From: Mycobacterium sp. D16Q14
GTDB lineage: Bacteria > Actinomycetota > Actinomycetes > Mycobacteriales > Mycobacteriaceae
Length of the DNA stretch: 64,000 nt
Direction of reading: 5' to 3'
Assembly: GCA_002013415.1 (NCBI GenBank)
Contig: MAEX01000013.1
Span: 93,639-157,638, forward strand
In this document: positions 25,267 through 36,085 of the stretch, one piece after another
How positions within the stretch are numbered: position 1 is the stretch's first letter
Layout: each line of letters begins with the position of its first letter
Translations under genes and position numbers: made by a program
Notes under the pieces: generated by a model
Seen by the model: only the letters and a program-made list of their open reading frames with translations
Told to the model about the DNA's origin: nothing
Databases searched by the model: none

Positions 25267-25280
25267 TGGAACACGTTCTA
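25267..25280. promoter_or_regulatory. KstR-like box upstream of the SDR gene
   Basis: TGGAACACGTTCTA fits the published KstR consensus TnnAACnnGTTnnA at all eight fixed positions. It ends 40 bp before the SDR start and overlaps the expected -35 region of a TAGCCT hexamer (25291-25296). A perfect palindrome CGTTCTAGAACG (25274-25285) overlaps it. KstR is the TetR repressor of sterol catabolism in mycobacteria. Binding here is inferred from the match only. Confidence 0.5.
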
Positions 25281-25293
25281 GAACGGCTGCTAG

Positions 25294-27032
<1,739 letters not shown>

Positions 27033-27081
27033 ATCTGACGCTCTTCCCGCAAGCTGAGGGTACGACCCACTCGTGGGGGCC

Positions 27082-28557
27082 TCATCGCACCGGCTCCTCA
27101 ATCAATTCGGCTGGGTCGCTTGGTGAGTTGTTCAGCGCGCTGTGGTGTCGGCCCCACAGCAGGTAGAAGGCCAGCACCACGACAACCCAGGATCCGAACG
27201 CGATCCAGGTGATCCAGGGCAGGCTGAACAGAATGTAGCCGCAGGCGATGACGGACAGGACGGGTGTGACCGGGTAGCCGGGAACACGGAAGGCGCGCGG
27301 CAGATCGGGTTCCCGCACCCGCAGAATGATGACGCCAATCGAAACCACGATGAACGCCGTGAGTGTGCCGATCGACACCATGTTCGCGAGGCTGTTCAAG
27401 GGGACGAAGGCGGCCATGAGGCCCACGACGATCGCGACGATGATCGTGTTGTTCACCGGCGTGAGCGTGCGGGGGTTGACCTGTGCGAAGACCGAGGGCA
27501 GCAGGCCGTCGCGGCCGATGGCGAACAGAATGCGGGTCTGACCGTACATCGACACCAGTGTGATCGAGAAGATCGAAATAACCGCGCCCAGCGCGAGGAA
27601 GGTACTGGCAGAGGTGCTTCCGGTGACCTTATCCAGAATCAGGGCCAGGCCCGCCGACTGTCCCTCGAACTCCTTCCACGGCTGCGCGCCCAACGCGGCA
27701 AGGGCAACCACGAGGTAAAAGGCGGTGACGATCAGGAGTGCGGCGATGAGCGCGCGTGGCATGGTCCGCTGCGGGTCCTTCACTTCCTCGCCCGCGGTGG
27801 ACACGGTGTCCAAACCGACATAGGTGAAGAAGATCGTCCCCGCCGCGGCGCCGATGCCACTGACGCCGAACGGCGCGAAGTCGGCGAAGTTGCCCGCCTG
27901 AAACGCGGTGAACGCGATGATCGCGAACACCGTCAGCACGGCAAGTTTGAGCAGCACCATGACCGTGTTCACCAGTGCCGACTCACTCGTCCCGCGGATG
28001 AGAAGGATTGCGCACATGACGATGAGGACCACCGCGGGCAGGTTGAGCCAGGCGTGCGGCATCCCCGGATCGGCGTTATCCCACGGGGCGGCGCTGATCG
28101 CGTGGGGCAGATGTGTTCCGAAGATGTTGACCAAAAGCTTGTCGAGATACTGGCTCCAGCCCACCGCTACCGCGGCCGCTGACACGCCGTACTCCAGCAG
28201 CAGGCAGGCGGCCACCACCATCGCGGCCAGCTCGCCCAAGGTGGTGTACGCGTAGGAGAACGAGGAGCCCGATACCGGTACCGCGGAGGCCAACTCGGCG
28301 TAACAGAGCGCGGCAAGCCCCGCGGCGAGACCGGAGACCAGGAACGAGACCATCACCGCGGGGCCCGCCTTGGGCACGGATTCGGCCAAGATGAAGAAGA
28401 TGCCGGTGCCCACCGTGGCGCCGACGCCGATCATGGTCAGTTGGAATGTTCCCATCGACTGCCTCAGATGCCCGCCGGCGCCGTGCGCGGTGGGCGCCCC
28501 GGACGTGGGACGGCGGCGCAGCAGCTGCTGGGCAAGACTGGGTGACGAGGGTGCCAT
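27082..28557 (-). CDS. rocE: APC amino acid permease (RocE type)
   Basis: A 491-aa permease of the APC superfamily, cationic amino acid transporter branch. First-helix motif MIGVGATVGTGIFFILAE, about twelve helices, and the helix 6 segment TIFFTYVGLDTVSTAGEEVKDPQRTMP are visible. AGGAGG precedes ATG 28557. It lies 25 bp downstream of rocD, so it most likely imports ornithine or arginine for that pathway. The order USP-rocE-rocD-ddaH-asnC equals M. tuberculosis Rv2319c-Rv2324. Substrate is inferred from context, not from residues. Confidence 0.83.
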   Translation of the reverse strand: MAPSSPSLAQQLLRRRPTSGAPTAHGAGGHLRQSMGTFQLTMIGVGATVGTGIFFILAESVPKAGPAVMVSFLVSGLAAGLAALCYAELASAVPVSGSSFSYAYTTLGELAAMVVAACLLLEYGVSAAAVAVGWSQYLDKLLVNIFGTHLPHAISAAPWDNADPGMPHAWLNLPAVVLIVMCAILLIRGTSESALVNTVMVLLKLAVLTVFAIIAFTAFQAGNFADFAPFGVSGIGAAAGTIFFTYVGLDTVSTAGEEVKDPQRTMPRALIAALLIVTAFYLVVALAALGAQPWKEFEGQSAGLALILDKVTGSTSASTFLALGAVISIFSITLVSMYGQTRILFAIGRDGLLPSVFAQVNPRTLTPVNNTIIVAIVVGLMAAFVPLNSLANMVSIGTLTAFIVVSIGVIILRVREPDLPRAFRVPGYPVTPVLSVIACGYILFSLPWITWIAFGSWVVVVLAFYLLWGRHHSALNNSPSDPAELIEEPVR

Positions 28558-28582
28558 AGTGCCTCCTGTGACCAGGCGAAAT

Positions 28583-29830
28583 CTATCGGCTATTGGCCAG
28601 CGCATCGGCGAACTGGTCTATCGCCCAATCGATTTCGTCCTCGGTGATGACAAGGGGTGGTGCAAACCGGAGAGTCGCGCCATGCGTGTCCTTCACTAAG
28701 ACGCCACACTCTGCCATGCGCAGACTGATTTGTCTTCCGGTTGCCACATTCGGATCGATGTCGACCCCGGCCCACAGCCCGAGCGAACGCACCTCGGTGA
28801 CGCCATGGCCGATCAGGGCGTCGAGGCGCCTTCGCAGGTGCCCGCCCAGAACGGCTGCGCGGCGCTGGAACTCACCGCGCTCCAGGATTGCCACGACGGT
28901 AGATCCGATGGCCGCGGCCAAGGGATTGCCGCCGAAGGTGGAACCGTGCTCGCCCGGATGCAGCACGCCGAGCACATCGGTATCGGCGACCACGGCCGAG
29001 ACCGGGACCACGCCGCCGCCGAGTGCCTTGCCCAGCAGGTACACATCCGGGACCACGTTCCAGTGGTCGCATGCAAACATCCTGCCGGTGCGCGCGAGCC
29101 CTGCCTGGATCTCGTCGGCGATGAACAGAACATTGTTCTCGGTGCACATTGCGCGGACCGCGGGGAGGTAATCGTCGGGCGGGATGACGATGCCGGCTTC
29201 ACCCTGAATGGGCTCGAGCAGGACTGCGACGGTGTTGGCGTCGCTTGCCCGTTCCAGGGCGTCGATATCGCCGAACGGGACCACGCGGAAACCGGGAGTG
29301 AACGGGCCGAACCCGCCGCGCGCCGTCTCGTCGGAGGAGAAGCTCACGATGCTGATGGTTCGACCGTGGAAATTGTTGTGTGCCACCACGATATTGGCTT
29401 GTCCCGCGGGCACTCCCTTGACATCGGTGCCCCACTTGCGTGCGACCTTGATGCCACTCTCCACAGCCTCGGCCCCGGTGTTCATCGGTAGCACCATGCC
29501 CTTGCCGCAGAGGCGGGCGAGATCTCGGCAGAACCTGCCGAGACGATCGGAATGAAACGCCCGGCTGACCAGGGTCACCGTGTCGAGCTGTGCGTGCGCG
29601 GCCGCGAGGATCTCGGGGTTCCCGTGGCCGAAGTTCACCGCCGAGTAGGCGGCCAGGCAATCCAGATACCGCTTGCCGTCCACATCCTCGATCCAGGCGC
29701 CCTCGGCGCGGTGAGCGACGACCGGTAACGGCGCATAGTTGTGCGCGCCGTACTGTTCGGCCAACTCGATGTATTCAGAACTCTTGTAGGAATCGGGTGA
29801 CATGCCGGGAGCCTGTTCCGTGGTGGTCAC
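28583..29830 (-). CDS. rocD: Ornithine aminotransferase
   Basis: A 415-aa PLP-dependent class III aminotransferase that converts ornithine and 2-oxoglutarate to glutamate semialdehyde and glutamate. N-terminal YGAHNYAPLPVVAHRAEGAWIEDVDGKRYLDCLAAYSAVNFGH is the ornithine aminotransferase signature. The cofactor region FIADEIQAGLARTGRMFACDH and the lysine segment LLGKALGGGVVPVSAVV are intact. The gene is a single frame here, whereas M. tuberculosis H37Rv annotates rocD1 and rocD2 as two pieces. Start GTG 29830 overlaps the ddaH stop (GTGA). Cytoplasmic. Confidence 0.93.
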   Translation of the reverse strand: MTTTEQAPGMSPDSYKSSEYIELAEQYGAHNYAPLPVVAHRAEGAWIEDVDGKRYLDCLAAYSAVNFGHGNPEILAAAHAQLDTVTLVSRAFHSDRLGRFCRDLARLCGKGMVLPMNTGAEAVESGIKVARKWGTDVKGVPAGQANIVVAHNNFHGRTISIVSFSSDETARGGFGPFTPGFRVVPFGDIDALERASDANTVAVLLEPIQGEAGIVIPPDDYLPAVRAMCTENNVLFIADEIQAGLARTGRMFACDHWNVVPDVYLLGKALGGGVVPVSAVVADTDVLGVLHPGEHGSTFGGNPLAAAIGSTVVAILERGEFQRRAAVLGGHLRRRLDALIGHGVTEVRSLGLWAGVDIDPNVATGRQISLRMAECGVLVKDTHGATLRFAPPLVITEDEIDWAIDQFADALANSR

Positions 29831-30684
29831 GAGTGCAGCTCCAGTGTGCAGCATTTCACCGATCCGCCACCCTTGAGTAGTTCGGAAAGGTCGATGCCGA
29901 CCGGTTCGAACCCAGCGGCACGGAGCTGTTCGGCGAATCCGGTAGCCGCGGCGGGCAGCATGACGTGGCGACCGTCGGAGACGGCGTTCATTCCGAGGGC
30001 GGAGGCATCCTCCGAGCTGGCGATGATCGCATTGGGGTACAGGAACCGCAGCCTGGCTTGTGAGGCCTCACTGAACGCCTGCGGGTAGTACGCCACGGTC
30101 TGCGGATCCAGCACGGCCAGCGCCGTATCCAGGTGATAGAAGCGCGGGTCGACGAGCTCCAGTGTGACGACAGGAATCTCGAGCATCCGTGCCACCTCGA
30201 CGTGCGATCTGACATCGGTGCGAAATCCCGTGCCCGCCAGCATGGTCTCGCCCGCCAGTAGAAAGTCGCCCTGCCCCTCGTTGGTGTAGCGCGAGTGCAT
30301 GGGGTGCAGTCCACGCACTCGCATCCATTCGGCATGTGGGGCAGATTCACCCACGCGCTCCGCGTGCGTGAATCGCGCGACAACAGCCTTGCCCCGCAAC
30401 ACGATTCCACCGTTAGCCGCGTAGACCATGTCCGGTAGACCGGCCACCGGGGGCAGGATGTCCACCGTATGCCCGAGACGTTCGTAGGTGGCGCGCAACG
30501 CATCCCACTGCGCGACCGCGAGCGTCGGGTCGACGGGATTCGATATGTCCATCCAGGGATTGATCGCGTATTCGACGGTGTAATACGTCGGCGGCACCAT
30601 CACGTAGTGACGTGTCGTCGGTGTTCTGTCTGAATACTGGATAGGGGAGCCGGCCGGGTGTCCACCCTCGTGCACAACGGTCAT
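29827..30684 (-). CDS. ddaH: Dimethylarginine dimethylaminohydrolase-like enzyme
   Basis: A 285-aa guanidino-group hydrolase of the DDAH/arginine deiminase superfamily (pentein fold). Visible are MVYAANGGIVLRGKAVVARF, the catalytic His in DPRFYHLDTALAVLD and the C-terminal nucleophile Cys in GGGSVKCCTLELHS. It is likely to split methylarginine or a related guanidino compound; with rocD it would feed an arginine to glutamate route. It is the equivalent of Rv2323c. ATG 30684 is chosen because the longer frame reaches into the divergent regulator region. The exact substrate (dimethylarginine or arginine) is not settled by sequence. Confidence 0.87.
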   Translation of the reverse strand: MTVVHEGGHPAGSPIQYSDRTPTTRHYVMVPPTYYTVEYAINPWMDISNPVDPTLAVAQWDALRATYERLGHTVDILPPVAGLPDMVYAANGGIVLRGKAVVARFTHAERVGESAPHAEWMRVRGLHPMHSRYTNEGQGDFLLAGETMLAGTGFRTDVRSHVEVARMLEIPVVTLELVDPRFYHLDTALAVLDPQTVAYYPQAFSEASQARLRFLYPNAIIASSEDASALGMNAVSDGRHVMLPAAATGFAEQLRAAGFEPVGIDLSELLKGGGSVKCCTLELHS

Positions 30685-30819
30685 GTGGTGAGCGTACGAG
30701 AGGTATTTACTGCAATCAATCTTCATACGTTGTCTGGTGGAGTGCGATCCATTGCGTCTAGGTGGTCAATTTGGCATTCTGTTGCAGGAATGGCTGGGAT
30801 CGCCGGAGGAGGATCGCGA

Positions 30820-31272
30820 ATGGCCGAGCTCGATGCCACCGATGAGCGGATCGTGACGCTGTTGATGCGTAATGCTCGAGCGACGTTCGCCGAGATCGGC
30901 GAGGAGGTGAACCTGTCGGCACCCGCCGTCAAGCGTCGTGTCGATCGCCTGGTCGCGACGGGGGTGATCAAGGGCTTCACCACCGTGGTGGATCGCGCTG
31001 CCGTCGGATGGAACACCGAGGCCTACGTTCAGGTCTACTGCCAGGGCACCATCACCCCGGAAGCCCTGCGGCGGGCGTGGATCGATATTCCCGAGGTGGT
31101 GAGCGCCGCGACGGTGACCGGCACCTCCGACGCTATGTTGCGCGTGCTGGCTCGCGATATTCAGCACCTCGAGCGCGCGCTGGAACGGATCCGTGCCAGT
31201 GGGGACATCGACCGCACCGAGAGCATTGTGGTGCTCTCCAACCTGGTGGACCGAGCGCAGGTCCAGGGGTAG
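30820..31272 (+). CDS. Lrp/AsnC-family regulator
   Basis: A 150-aa Lrp/AsnC regulator. HTH: LDATDERIVTLLMRNARATFAEIGEEVNLSAPAVKRRVDRLVATGVIKGF. The C-terminal RAM domain begins around TEAYVQVYCQG. GGAGGAGG lies about 7 nt before the ATG at 30820, deciding this start over longer frames. It is divergent from ddaH-rocD-rocE with 135 bp between, and is the Rv2324 equivalent, so it probably senses an amino acid such as arginine or ornithine and controls this operon. No palindrome in the gap was convincing. Confidence 0.9.
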   Translation: MAELDATDERIVTLLMRNARATFAEIGEEVNLSAPAVKRRVDRLVATGVIKGFTTVVDRAAVGWNTEAYVQVYCQGTITPEALRRAWIDIPEVVSAATVTGTSDAMLRVLARDIQHLERALERIRASGDIDRTESIVVLSNLVDRAQVQG

Positions 31273-31328
31273 GAGGCTCGGGCGATAGGCCTGACACCGC
31301 GCATGTCCAGTCGTGTATGAAGTAGACC

Positions 31329-32534
31329 GTGAGTGATGCGACTGGGAGCGACGCAGAGCAGGGTGTCCTGATCATCGGTGGTGGGCTGGGTGCGGTGCGA
31401 ACCGCCGAGCAGCTGCGCCGCGCGGAGTTCACCGGACCGATCACCATTGTGAGTAGCGAGACTCATCTGCCCTACGATCGTCCGCCGCTGTCCAAGGATG
31501 TGCTGCGTGACGCGGAGAAGACCATCGACGCGGTTGTGCTCAAGCCGCGGGAGTTCTATGACGAGAAGCAGATTGAGCTGCGACTCGGTGCAAGGGTAGT
31601 GGCATTGGACCCCGCTGCGCGCACGGTCGCTCTGGATGACGGAAGTACGGTGCAGTACGGGGAGGTCATCATCGCGACTGGCCTCGTTCCCCGGCGTATT
31701 TCCGCATTCCCCGACCTGGACGGCATCCACGTCCTGCGGACCGCCGACGATAGCTTCGCCTTGCGGGGAGACGCCGCGAATGCGCGGCGCGCGGTGATTG
31801 TGGGAGCCGGATTCATCGGCTGCGAGGTCGCATCCACATTGCGGGCCAACGGGGTTGATGTGGTGCTGGTTGAACCGCAACCAGCACCGCTGCTGGCTGC
31901 GATCGGTCAGCAGCTCGGTGACCTGGTCGCCCGTCTGCACCGCAACGAGGGTGTCGATGTTCGCGTGGGTGTTGGAGTGGACGCCGTGGAAGGCGAGGGG
32001 CGAGTCCGGTCCGTCACGCTGTCGGATGGCACGAGGCTGGACGCCGATCTCGTCGTGCTGGGGATTGGGAGCCGGCCCGCGACGGACTGGCTGGACGGTT
32101 CCGGCGTCGAGGTGGACAACGGCGTGGTGTGCGATGCCGTCGGCCGCACCGGCACCCCGCATGTCTGGGCGCTGGGTGATGTTGCCGCATGGGCAGATGC
32201 CGCCGGGCTTCCCGGCCGTGTGGAGCACTGGAGCAATGTCGCCGAGCAGGTTCGTGCGCTTGTACCGGCGTTGCTTGGGCAGGAGCCTTCGGCCAGTGCC
32301 GCTGCCGTGCCGTACTTTTGGAGTGATCAGTACGACGTGAAGATTCAGTCGCTCGGTCATCTGGGAGGCTCGGATACCGTGCATCTCGTCTCCGATGACG
32401 GTCGCAAGTTCCTGGCCTACCTCGAGCGCGATGGCGTGCTGACCGGAGTCGTCGGCTGCGGGATGGCCGGTCCGGTGATGAAGATGCGGGCCAAGATCGC
32501 GGCGGGGACGCCCATCGCCGAGGTACTGGAGTAG
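31329..32534 (+). CDS. FAD-dependent ferredoxin reductase (Rv0688-like)
   Basis: A 401-aa FAD/NAD(P)H oxidoreductase of the putidaredoxin-/rhodocoxin-reductase type. N-terminal FAD motif VLIIGGGLGAVRTAEQLRR, the PYDRPPLSKDVL block, the NAD-binding GAGFIGCEVASTLRANGVDVVLVE and the second FAD motif VWALGDVAAW are seen. The role is electron transfer from NADH to a ferredoxin or P450 partner; the partner is not adjacent. It is the homologue of Rv0688, which sits beside the mft cluster in M. tuberculosis. GTG 31329 is chosen. It converges on mftR. Confidence 0.9.
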   Translation: MSDATGSDAEQGVLIIGGGLGAVRTAEQLRRAEFTGPITIVSSETHLPYDRPPLSKDVLRDAEKTIDAVVLKPREFYDEKQIELRLGARVVALDPAARTVALDDGSTVQYGEVIIATGLVPRRISAFPDLDGIHVLRTADDSFALRGDAANARRAVIVGAGFIGCEVASTLRANGVDVVLVEPQPAPLLAAIGQQLGDLVARLHRNEGVDVRVGVGVDAVEGEGRVRSVTLSDGTRLDADLVVLGIGSRPATDWLDGSGVEVDNGVVCDAVGRTGTPHVWALGDVAAWADAAGLPGRVEHWSNVAEQVRALVPALLGQEPSASAAAVPYFWSDQYDVKIQSLGHLGGSDTVHLVSDDGRKFLAYLERDGVLTGVVGCGMAGPVMKMRAKIAAGTPIAEVLE

Positions 32535-32540
32535 CGAGAT

Positions 32541-33137
32541 TTAGCGGAGGGCTCGCAACCCCGCCTCGGCGGCGTCGAAGCCCTTGCCGAGTAGCGCGGT
32601 AAGCGCCGAAGATTCATCGGCGAGCCATTGTTCGTAGGCGGCGAGTGCCACGCCGAGCAGTGTCCAGCCAACGGTCTGCGGCAAGAGGGCGGTGGGATCG
32701 GCGCCGCTGCGCCTGGCCACGAACTGCGCGATGACATCACGCCAGCCGGTGTACATCAGCATCGAATACGCCTGTAGTGCCGGGATCTCCAGAATCAATC
32801 TCATCCGCATACGGTGTCGCGGGGCTTCGTCTACCGGAAAGTCGTTGAATGTCAACAGCGCCTGGCGCAGCGCGGTGCTGGTATCCACCGTGTCCGGAGT
32901 CTCGTCCAGCAGCGCACGCATCACCTCCAAGTGAGAATCGAAGTCGCCCCACACGATTGCGTTCTTGGAGCTGTAGTACCGAAACACCGTGCGCCGAGCG
33001 ATGCCGGCGGCCGCGGCGATGTCGTCGACGCTGACGTCGTCGAAACTGCGCTGCGTGAACAGCGCCATGGCAATCGCGGTGATCTCGTCCCGGGTTGTGG
33101 AAGGGCGTCGTCCTACGCGCGCCGGCTGCGCATTCAT
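32541..33137 (-). CDS. mftR: Mycofactocin system regulator MftR
   Basis: A 198-aa TetR-family regulator. [56 protein letters not shown]. It is divergent from mftA with 103 bp between starts, the standard position of MftR (Rv0691c in M. tuberculosis). Published work describes MftR as a repressor of the mft genes released by long-chain acyl-CoA. ATG 33137 is chosen over 33182 because the added residues are not conserved-looking. An operator in the 103-bp gap is expected but I see only weak dyads there. Confidence 0.9.
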   Translation of the reverse strand: MNAQPARVGRRPSTTRDEITAIAMALFTQRSFDDVSVDDIAAAAGIARRTVFRYYSSKNAIVWGDFDSHLEVMRALLDETPDTVDTSTALRQALLTFNDFPVDEAPRHRMRMRLILEIPALQAYSMLMYTGWRDVIAQFVARRSGADPTALLPQTVGWTLLGVALAAYEQWLADESSALTALLGKGFDAAEAGLRALR

Positions 33138-33240
33138 GCCGAGAACTCCGCCATTTCCTGCCACCCTCTTCCCTTTCTGCACTCGATGCCATTATTATCG
33201 TGATCGTTGCCACAGTCCAGACTCACAAGGGAGTGAACAG

Positions 33241-33345
33241 ATGGCCGAGCCCACCACTGTCGCCGGACAGACCACCGACACCGAGCTGGTGCAGGAATCG
33301 CTGGTCGAAGAGGTATCGATCGACGGGATGTGCGGCGTCTACTGA
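33241..33345 (+). CDS. mftA: Mycofactocin precursor peptide MftA
   Basis: A 34-aa ribosomal precursor of the redox cofactor mycofactocin. The C-terminus IDGMCGVY is the invariant core; the final Val-Tyr pair is decarboxylated and cyclised by MftC, then released by MftE to give the cofactor core. The N-terminal leader ([19 protein letters not shown]) is the part bound by MftB. A GGGAG site precedes ATG 33241. Position between mftR and mftB confirms identity. Confidence 0.97.
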   Translation: MAEPTTVAGQTTDTELVQESLVEEVSIDGMCGVY

Positions 33346-33359
33346 GACGCCCCGTCTCC

Positions 33360-33665
33360 ATGAGCGCCATGATTGACGAGGCGCCCGCCGGTTTCGACTG
33401 GACCCGGCCCTGGCAGTTACACCCTCAGGTGTCGTTGCGCCCGGAGCCGTTCGGGGCGCTCCTCTACCACTTCGGCACCCGCAAGCTGTCCTTCCTGAAG
33501 AACCGTACTCTGCTGCAGATCGTGCAATCCCTCACCGACCACAGCAGCGCCGAGAATGCTTGGCGGGCCGCTGGTGTCGAGGAGGGTCAGGTTGCCGCGT
33601 ACCAGCGTGCCCTGGCCGTATTAGCGGATTCGAAGATGATCGTGACCCGAGAGGACGCCCGATGA
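33360..33665 (+). CDS. mftB: Mycofactocin chaperone MftB
   Basis: A 101-aa PqqD-like peptide-recognition protein that binds the MftA leader and presents it to MftC. The pattern WQLHPQVSLRPEPFGALLYHFGTRKLSFLKNRTLLQIVQSL is the RRE fold of this family. Start at ATG 33360 is chosen; ATG 33369 is possible. It ends with an ATGA overlap with mftC. Confidence 0.94.
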   Translation: MSAMIDEAPAGFDWTRPWQLHPQVSLRPEPFGALLYHFGTRKLSFLKNRTLLQIVQSLTDHSSAENAWRAAGVEEGQVAAYQRALAVLADSKMIVTREDAR

Positions 33666-34906
33666 GCGCTCCCGCAGTACCCCGCCTCAATGTCGCCGCT
33701 GTTGCGGCTCCGAGACTGGTGGATCAGTTCGAACAGGGACTGGATGCCCCCATCTGCCTCACCTGGGAGCTGACCTACGCCTGCAACCTGTCTTGCGTGC
33801 ATTGCCTGTCATCGTCGGGCAAGCGCGATCCGCGTGAGCTGTCCACCGGGCAGTGCAAGGACATCATCGACGAGCTCGAACGCATGCAGGTGTTTTACGT
33901 GAACATCGGCGGCGGCGAACCCACTGTGCGATCGGACTTTTGGGAGCTCGTTGATTACGCGACCGAGCATCACGTGGGAGTCAAGTTCTCGACCAACGGC
34001 GTGCGCATCACCGAGGAGGTGGCGGCGCGACTGGCCGCAAGCGACTACGTCGATGTACAGATCTCGCTGGATGGTGCGACGGCGGAGGTCAACGACGCGG
34101 TGCGCGGTGCGGGATCGTTCGCCATGGCCGTACGCGCGCTGGAGAACCTCTCCGCCGCCGGATTCAAGGACGCCAAGATCTCGGTGGTGGTTACCCGTCA
34201 CAATGTGGACCAGCTCGACGAATTCGCGGATCTAGCCGCAAAATACGGTGCCACACTGCGGATTACACGACTACGTCCGTCCGGTCGCGGCGCCGATGTG
34301 TGGGACGAGCTCCACCCCACCCCGGCGCAACAGCGCCAGCTCTACGACTGGCTGGTGCTCAATGGTGAGCGGGTACTAACGGGCGATTCCTTCTTCCACT
34401 TGTCGGCGTACGGCGACGGGTCCGGGGGTTTGCCGGGCCTGAACATGTGCGGCGCCGGACGGGTGGTGTGCCTGATTGATCCGGTAGGCGACGTCTATGC
34501 CTGCCCGTTCGCCATCCATGACCGATTCCGTGCTGGAAATGTGGTGTCCGACGGTGGATTTGATGCGGTGTGGAAGCACGCGCAGCTGTTCAACGAGCTA
34601 CGTGAGCCACAGTCCGCGGGCGCCTGCGGCAGTTGCGGGCATTACGACAGCTGCCGGGGCGGCTGCATGGCGGCCAAGTTCTTCACCGGGTTGCCAATGG
34701 ATGGGCCCGACCCGGAATGCGTGCAGGGCTATGGCGAAGCGGCCCTGGCCGCCGATCGCGTGGTGCCCAAACCCAGTGGCGACCATTCGCATTCGAAGGG
34801 CAAGCGCGCTCCGTCCGGAGGCCCTGTCGCGCTGACCCTGACGCGTCGGCCACCTTCGCGCGCCTGCGATGAGAACCCCGTTTCCAATTTACGAGCAGGA
34901 CGGTAG
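33662..34906 (+). CDS. mftC: Mycofactocin radical SAM maturase MftC
   Basis: A 414-aa radical SAM enzyme. The [4Fe-4S] motif CNLSCVHC (CxxxCxxC) is in the TWELTYACNLSCVHC block near residue 46, and a C-terminal SPASM domain is indicated by further Cys (NMCGAG, VVCL, YACPF, CGSCGHYDSCRGGC, DPEC). It oxidatively decarboxylates the C-terminal Tyr of MftA and then forms the Val-Tyr lactam. ATG overlaps the mftB stop; mftD starts directly after its TAG. It carries a basic, Ser/Pro-rich tail (about the last 45 residues) beyond the SPASM cysteines. Confidence 0.96.
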   Translation: MSAPAVPRLNVAAVAAPRLVDQFEQGLDAPICLTWELTYACNLSCVHCLSSSGKRDPRELSTGQCKDIIDELERMQVFYVNIGGGEPTVRSDFWELVDYATEHHVGVKFSTNGVRITEEVAARLAASDYVDVQISLDGATAEVNDAVRGAGSFAMAVRALENLSAAGFKDAKISVVVTRHNVDQLDEFADLAAKYGATLRITRLRPSGRGADVWDELHPTPAQQRQLYDWLVLNGERVLTGDSFFHLSAYGDGSGGLPGLNMCGAGRVVCLIDPVGDVYACPFAIHDRFRAGNVVSDGGFDAVWKHAQLFNELREPQSAGACGSCGHYDSCRGGCMAAKFFTGLPMDGPDPECVQGYGEAALAADRVVPKPSGDHSHSKGKRAPSGGPVALTLTRRPPSRACDENPVSNLRAGR

Positions 34907-36085
34907 ATGGCCCGCAACACATGGTTCGAGACGGTCGCGATCGCCCAGCAGCGGGCCAAGAAGCGACTGCCGAAGTCCGTCTACAGCTCCCTGATCTCGG
35001 CCAGTGAAAAAGGGCTGACCGTCAGTGACAATGTCGAGGCGTTCGGAGAGCTCGGATTCGAGCCCCATGTCGTCGGTATTCAGCCAGATCGCGAGCTGTC
35101 GACAACCGTTCTAGGGCAAGAGATCTCCCTGCCGGTGATGATCTCGCCCACCGGTGTTCAGGCCGTCGACCCCGACGGTGAGGTGGCGGTGGCGCGTGCC
35201 GCCGCCGCGCGTGGCACCGCCATGGGGTTGTCCTCCTTCGCGAGTAAGCCCATCGAGGATGTGGTGGCCGCGAATCCGAAGACGCACTTCCAGATCTACT
35301 GGCTAGGCGGGCGTGACGACGTGGCTCAGCGCATTCAGCGGGCGAAAGATGCTGGTGCAGTGGGCCTTATCGCCACCCTCGACTGGAGCTTCTCGCACGG
35401 TCGTGACTGGGGCAGCCCGTCCATACCCGAGAAGATGAACCTGCGGTCGATGATCCGGCTAGCGCCGGAAGTGGTCACCAAACCCGGGTGGCTGTGGTCG
35501 TTCGGGAAGAAGATGAACATTCCGGATCTGCGGGTGCCCAACCAGGCGGCCCGGGGCGAGGCTGGACCGCCGTTCTTCGATGCCTACGGGCAGTGGATGG
35601 GTACTCCGGCGCCGACATGGGACGATGTTCAATGGATGCGCGAGCAATGGGACGGTCCGTTCATGCTCAAGGGCGTCATGCGCATCGATGACGCTAAAAG
35701 GGCTGTGGATTGCGGAGTTTCGGCGATTTCGGTGTCGAATCACGGCGGCAATAATCTCGACGGAACGCCCGCCTCGATCCGCGCGTTGCCGGGCATCGCC
35801 GAGGCCGTCGGTGGTGATGTCGAGGTGCTGCTGGATGGCGGCATTCGACGGGGTAGCGATGTCGTCAAGGCGTTGGCCCTTGGTGCGCGTGCGGTGATGA
35901 TCGGCCGGGCGTATCTGTGGGGTCTGGCGGCTTCGGGTCAGGCCGGGGTCGAGAACGTTCTGGACATCATGCGCGGCGGCATCGACTCGGCGCTGATGGG
36001 GCTTGGTAAGAAGTCTGTACACGAGCTATCCCCAGATGATCTTCTCATCCCTGAGGGATTTGCCCGGGGTCTCGGACGGCACTAG
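34907..36085 (+). CDS. mftD: Mycofactocin FMN dehydrogenase MftD
   Basis: A 392-aa FMN-dependent TIM-barrel enzyme of the alpha-hydroxy-acid oxidase fold (annotated lldD1 in M. tuberculosis). MftD deaminates the AHDP intermediate to premycofactocin. FMN motifs: MISPTGVQ, LGSSF-equivalent MGLSSFASKPIEDV, and LDGGIRRGSDVVKALALGARAVMIGR. The active-site block reads SNHGGNNLDG, with Asn where lactate or glycolate oxidases have the substrate-binding Arg (SNHGxRQLD). This fits a role other than lactate oxidation. Directly abuts mftC. Confidence 0.94.
   Translation: MARNTWFETVAIAQQRAKKRLPKSVYSSLISASEKGLTVSDNVEAFGELGFEPHVVGIQPDRELSTTVLGQEISLPVMISPTGVQAVDPDGEVAVARAAAARGTAMGLSSFASKPIEDVVAANPKTHFQIYWLGGRDDVAQRIQRAKDAGAVGLIATLDWSFSHGRDWGSPSIPEKMNLRSMIRLAPEVVTKPGWLWSFGKKMNIPDLRVPNQAARGEAGPPFFDAYGQWMGTPAPTWDDVQWMREQWDGPFMLKGVMRIDDAKRAVDCGVSAISVSNHGGNNLDGTPASIRALPGIAEAVGGDVEVLLDGGIRRGSDVVKALALGARAVMIGRAYLWGLAASGQAGVENVLDIMRGGIDSALMGLGKKSVHELSPDDLLIPEGFARGLGRH

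Noticed and set aside
27142..28182. Plus-strand open frame opposite rocE
   Set aside because: Asp/Arg/His-rich antisense frame without a start signal; rocE is clearly the gene.
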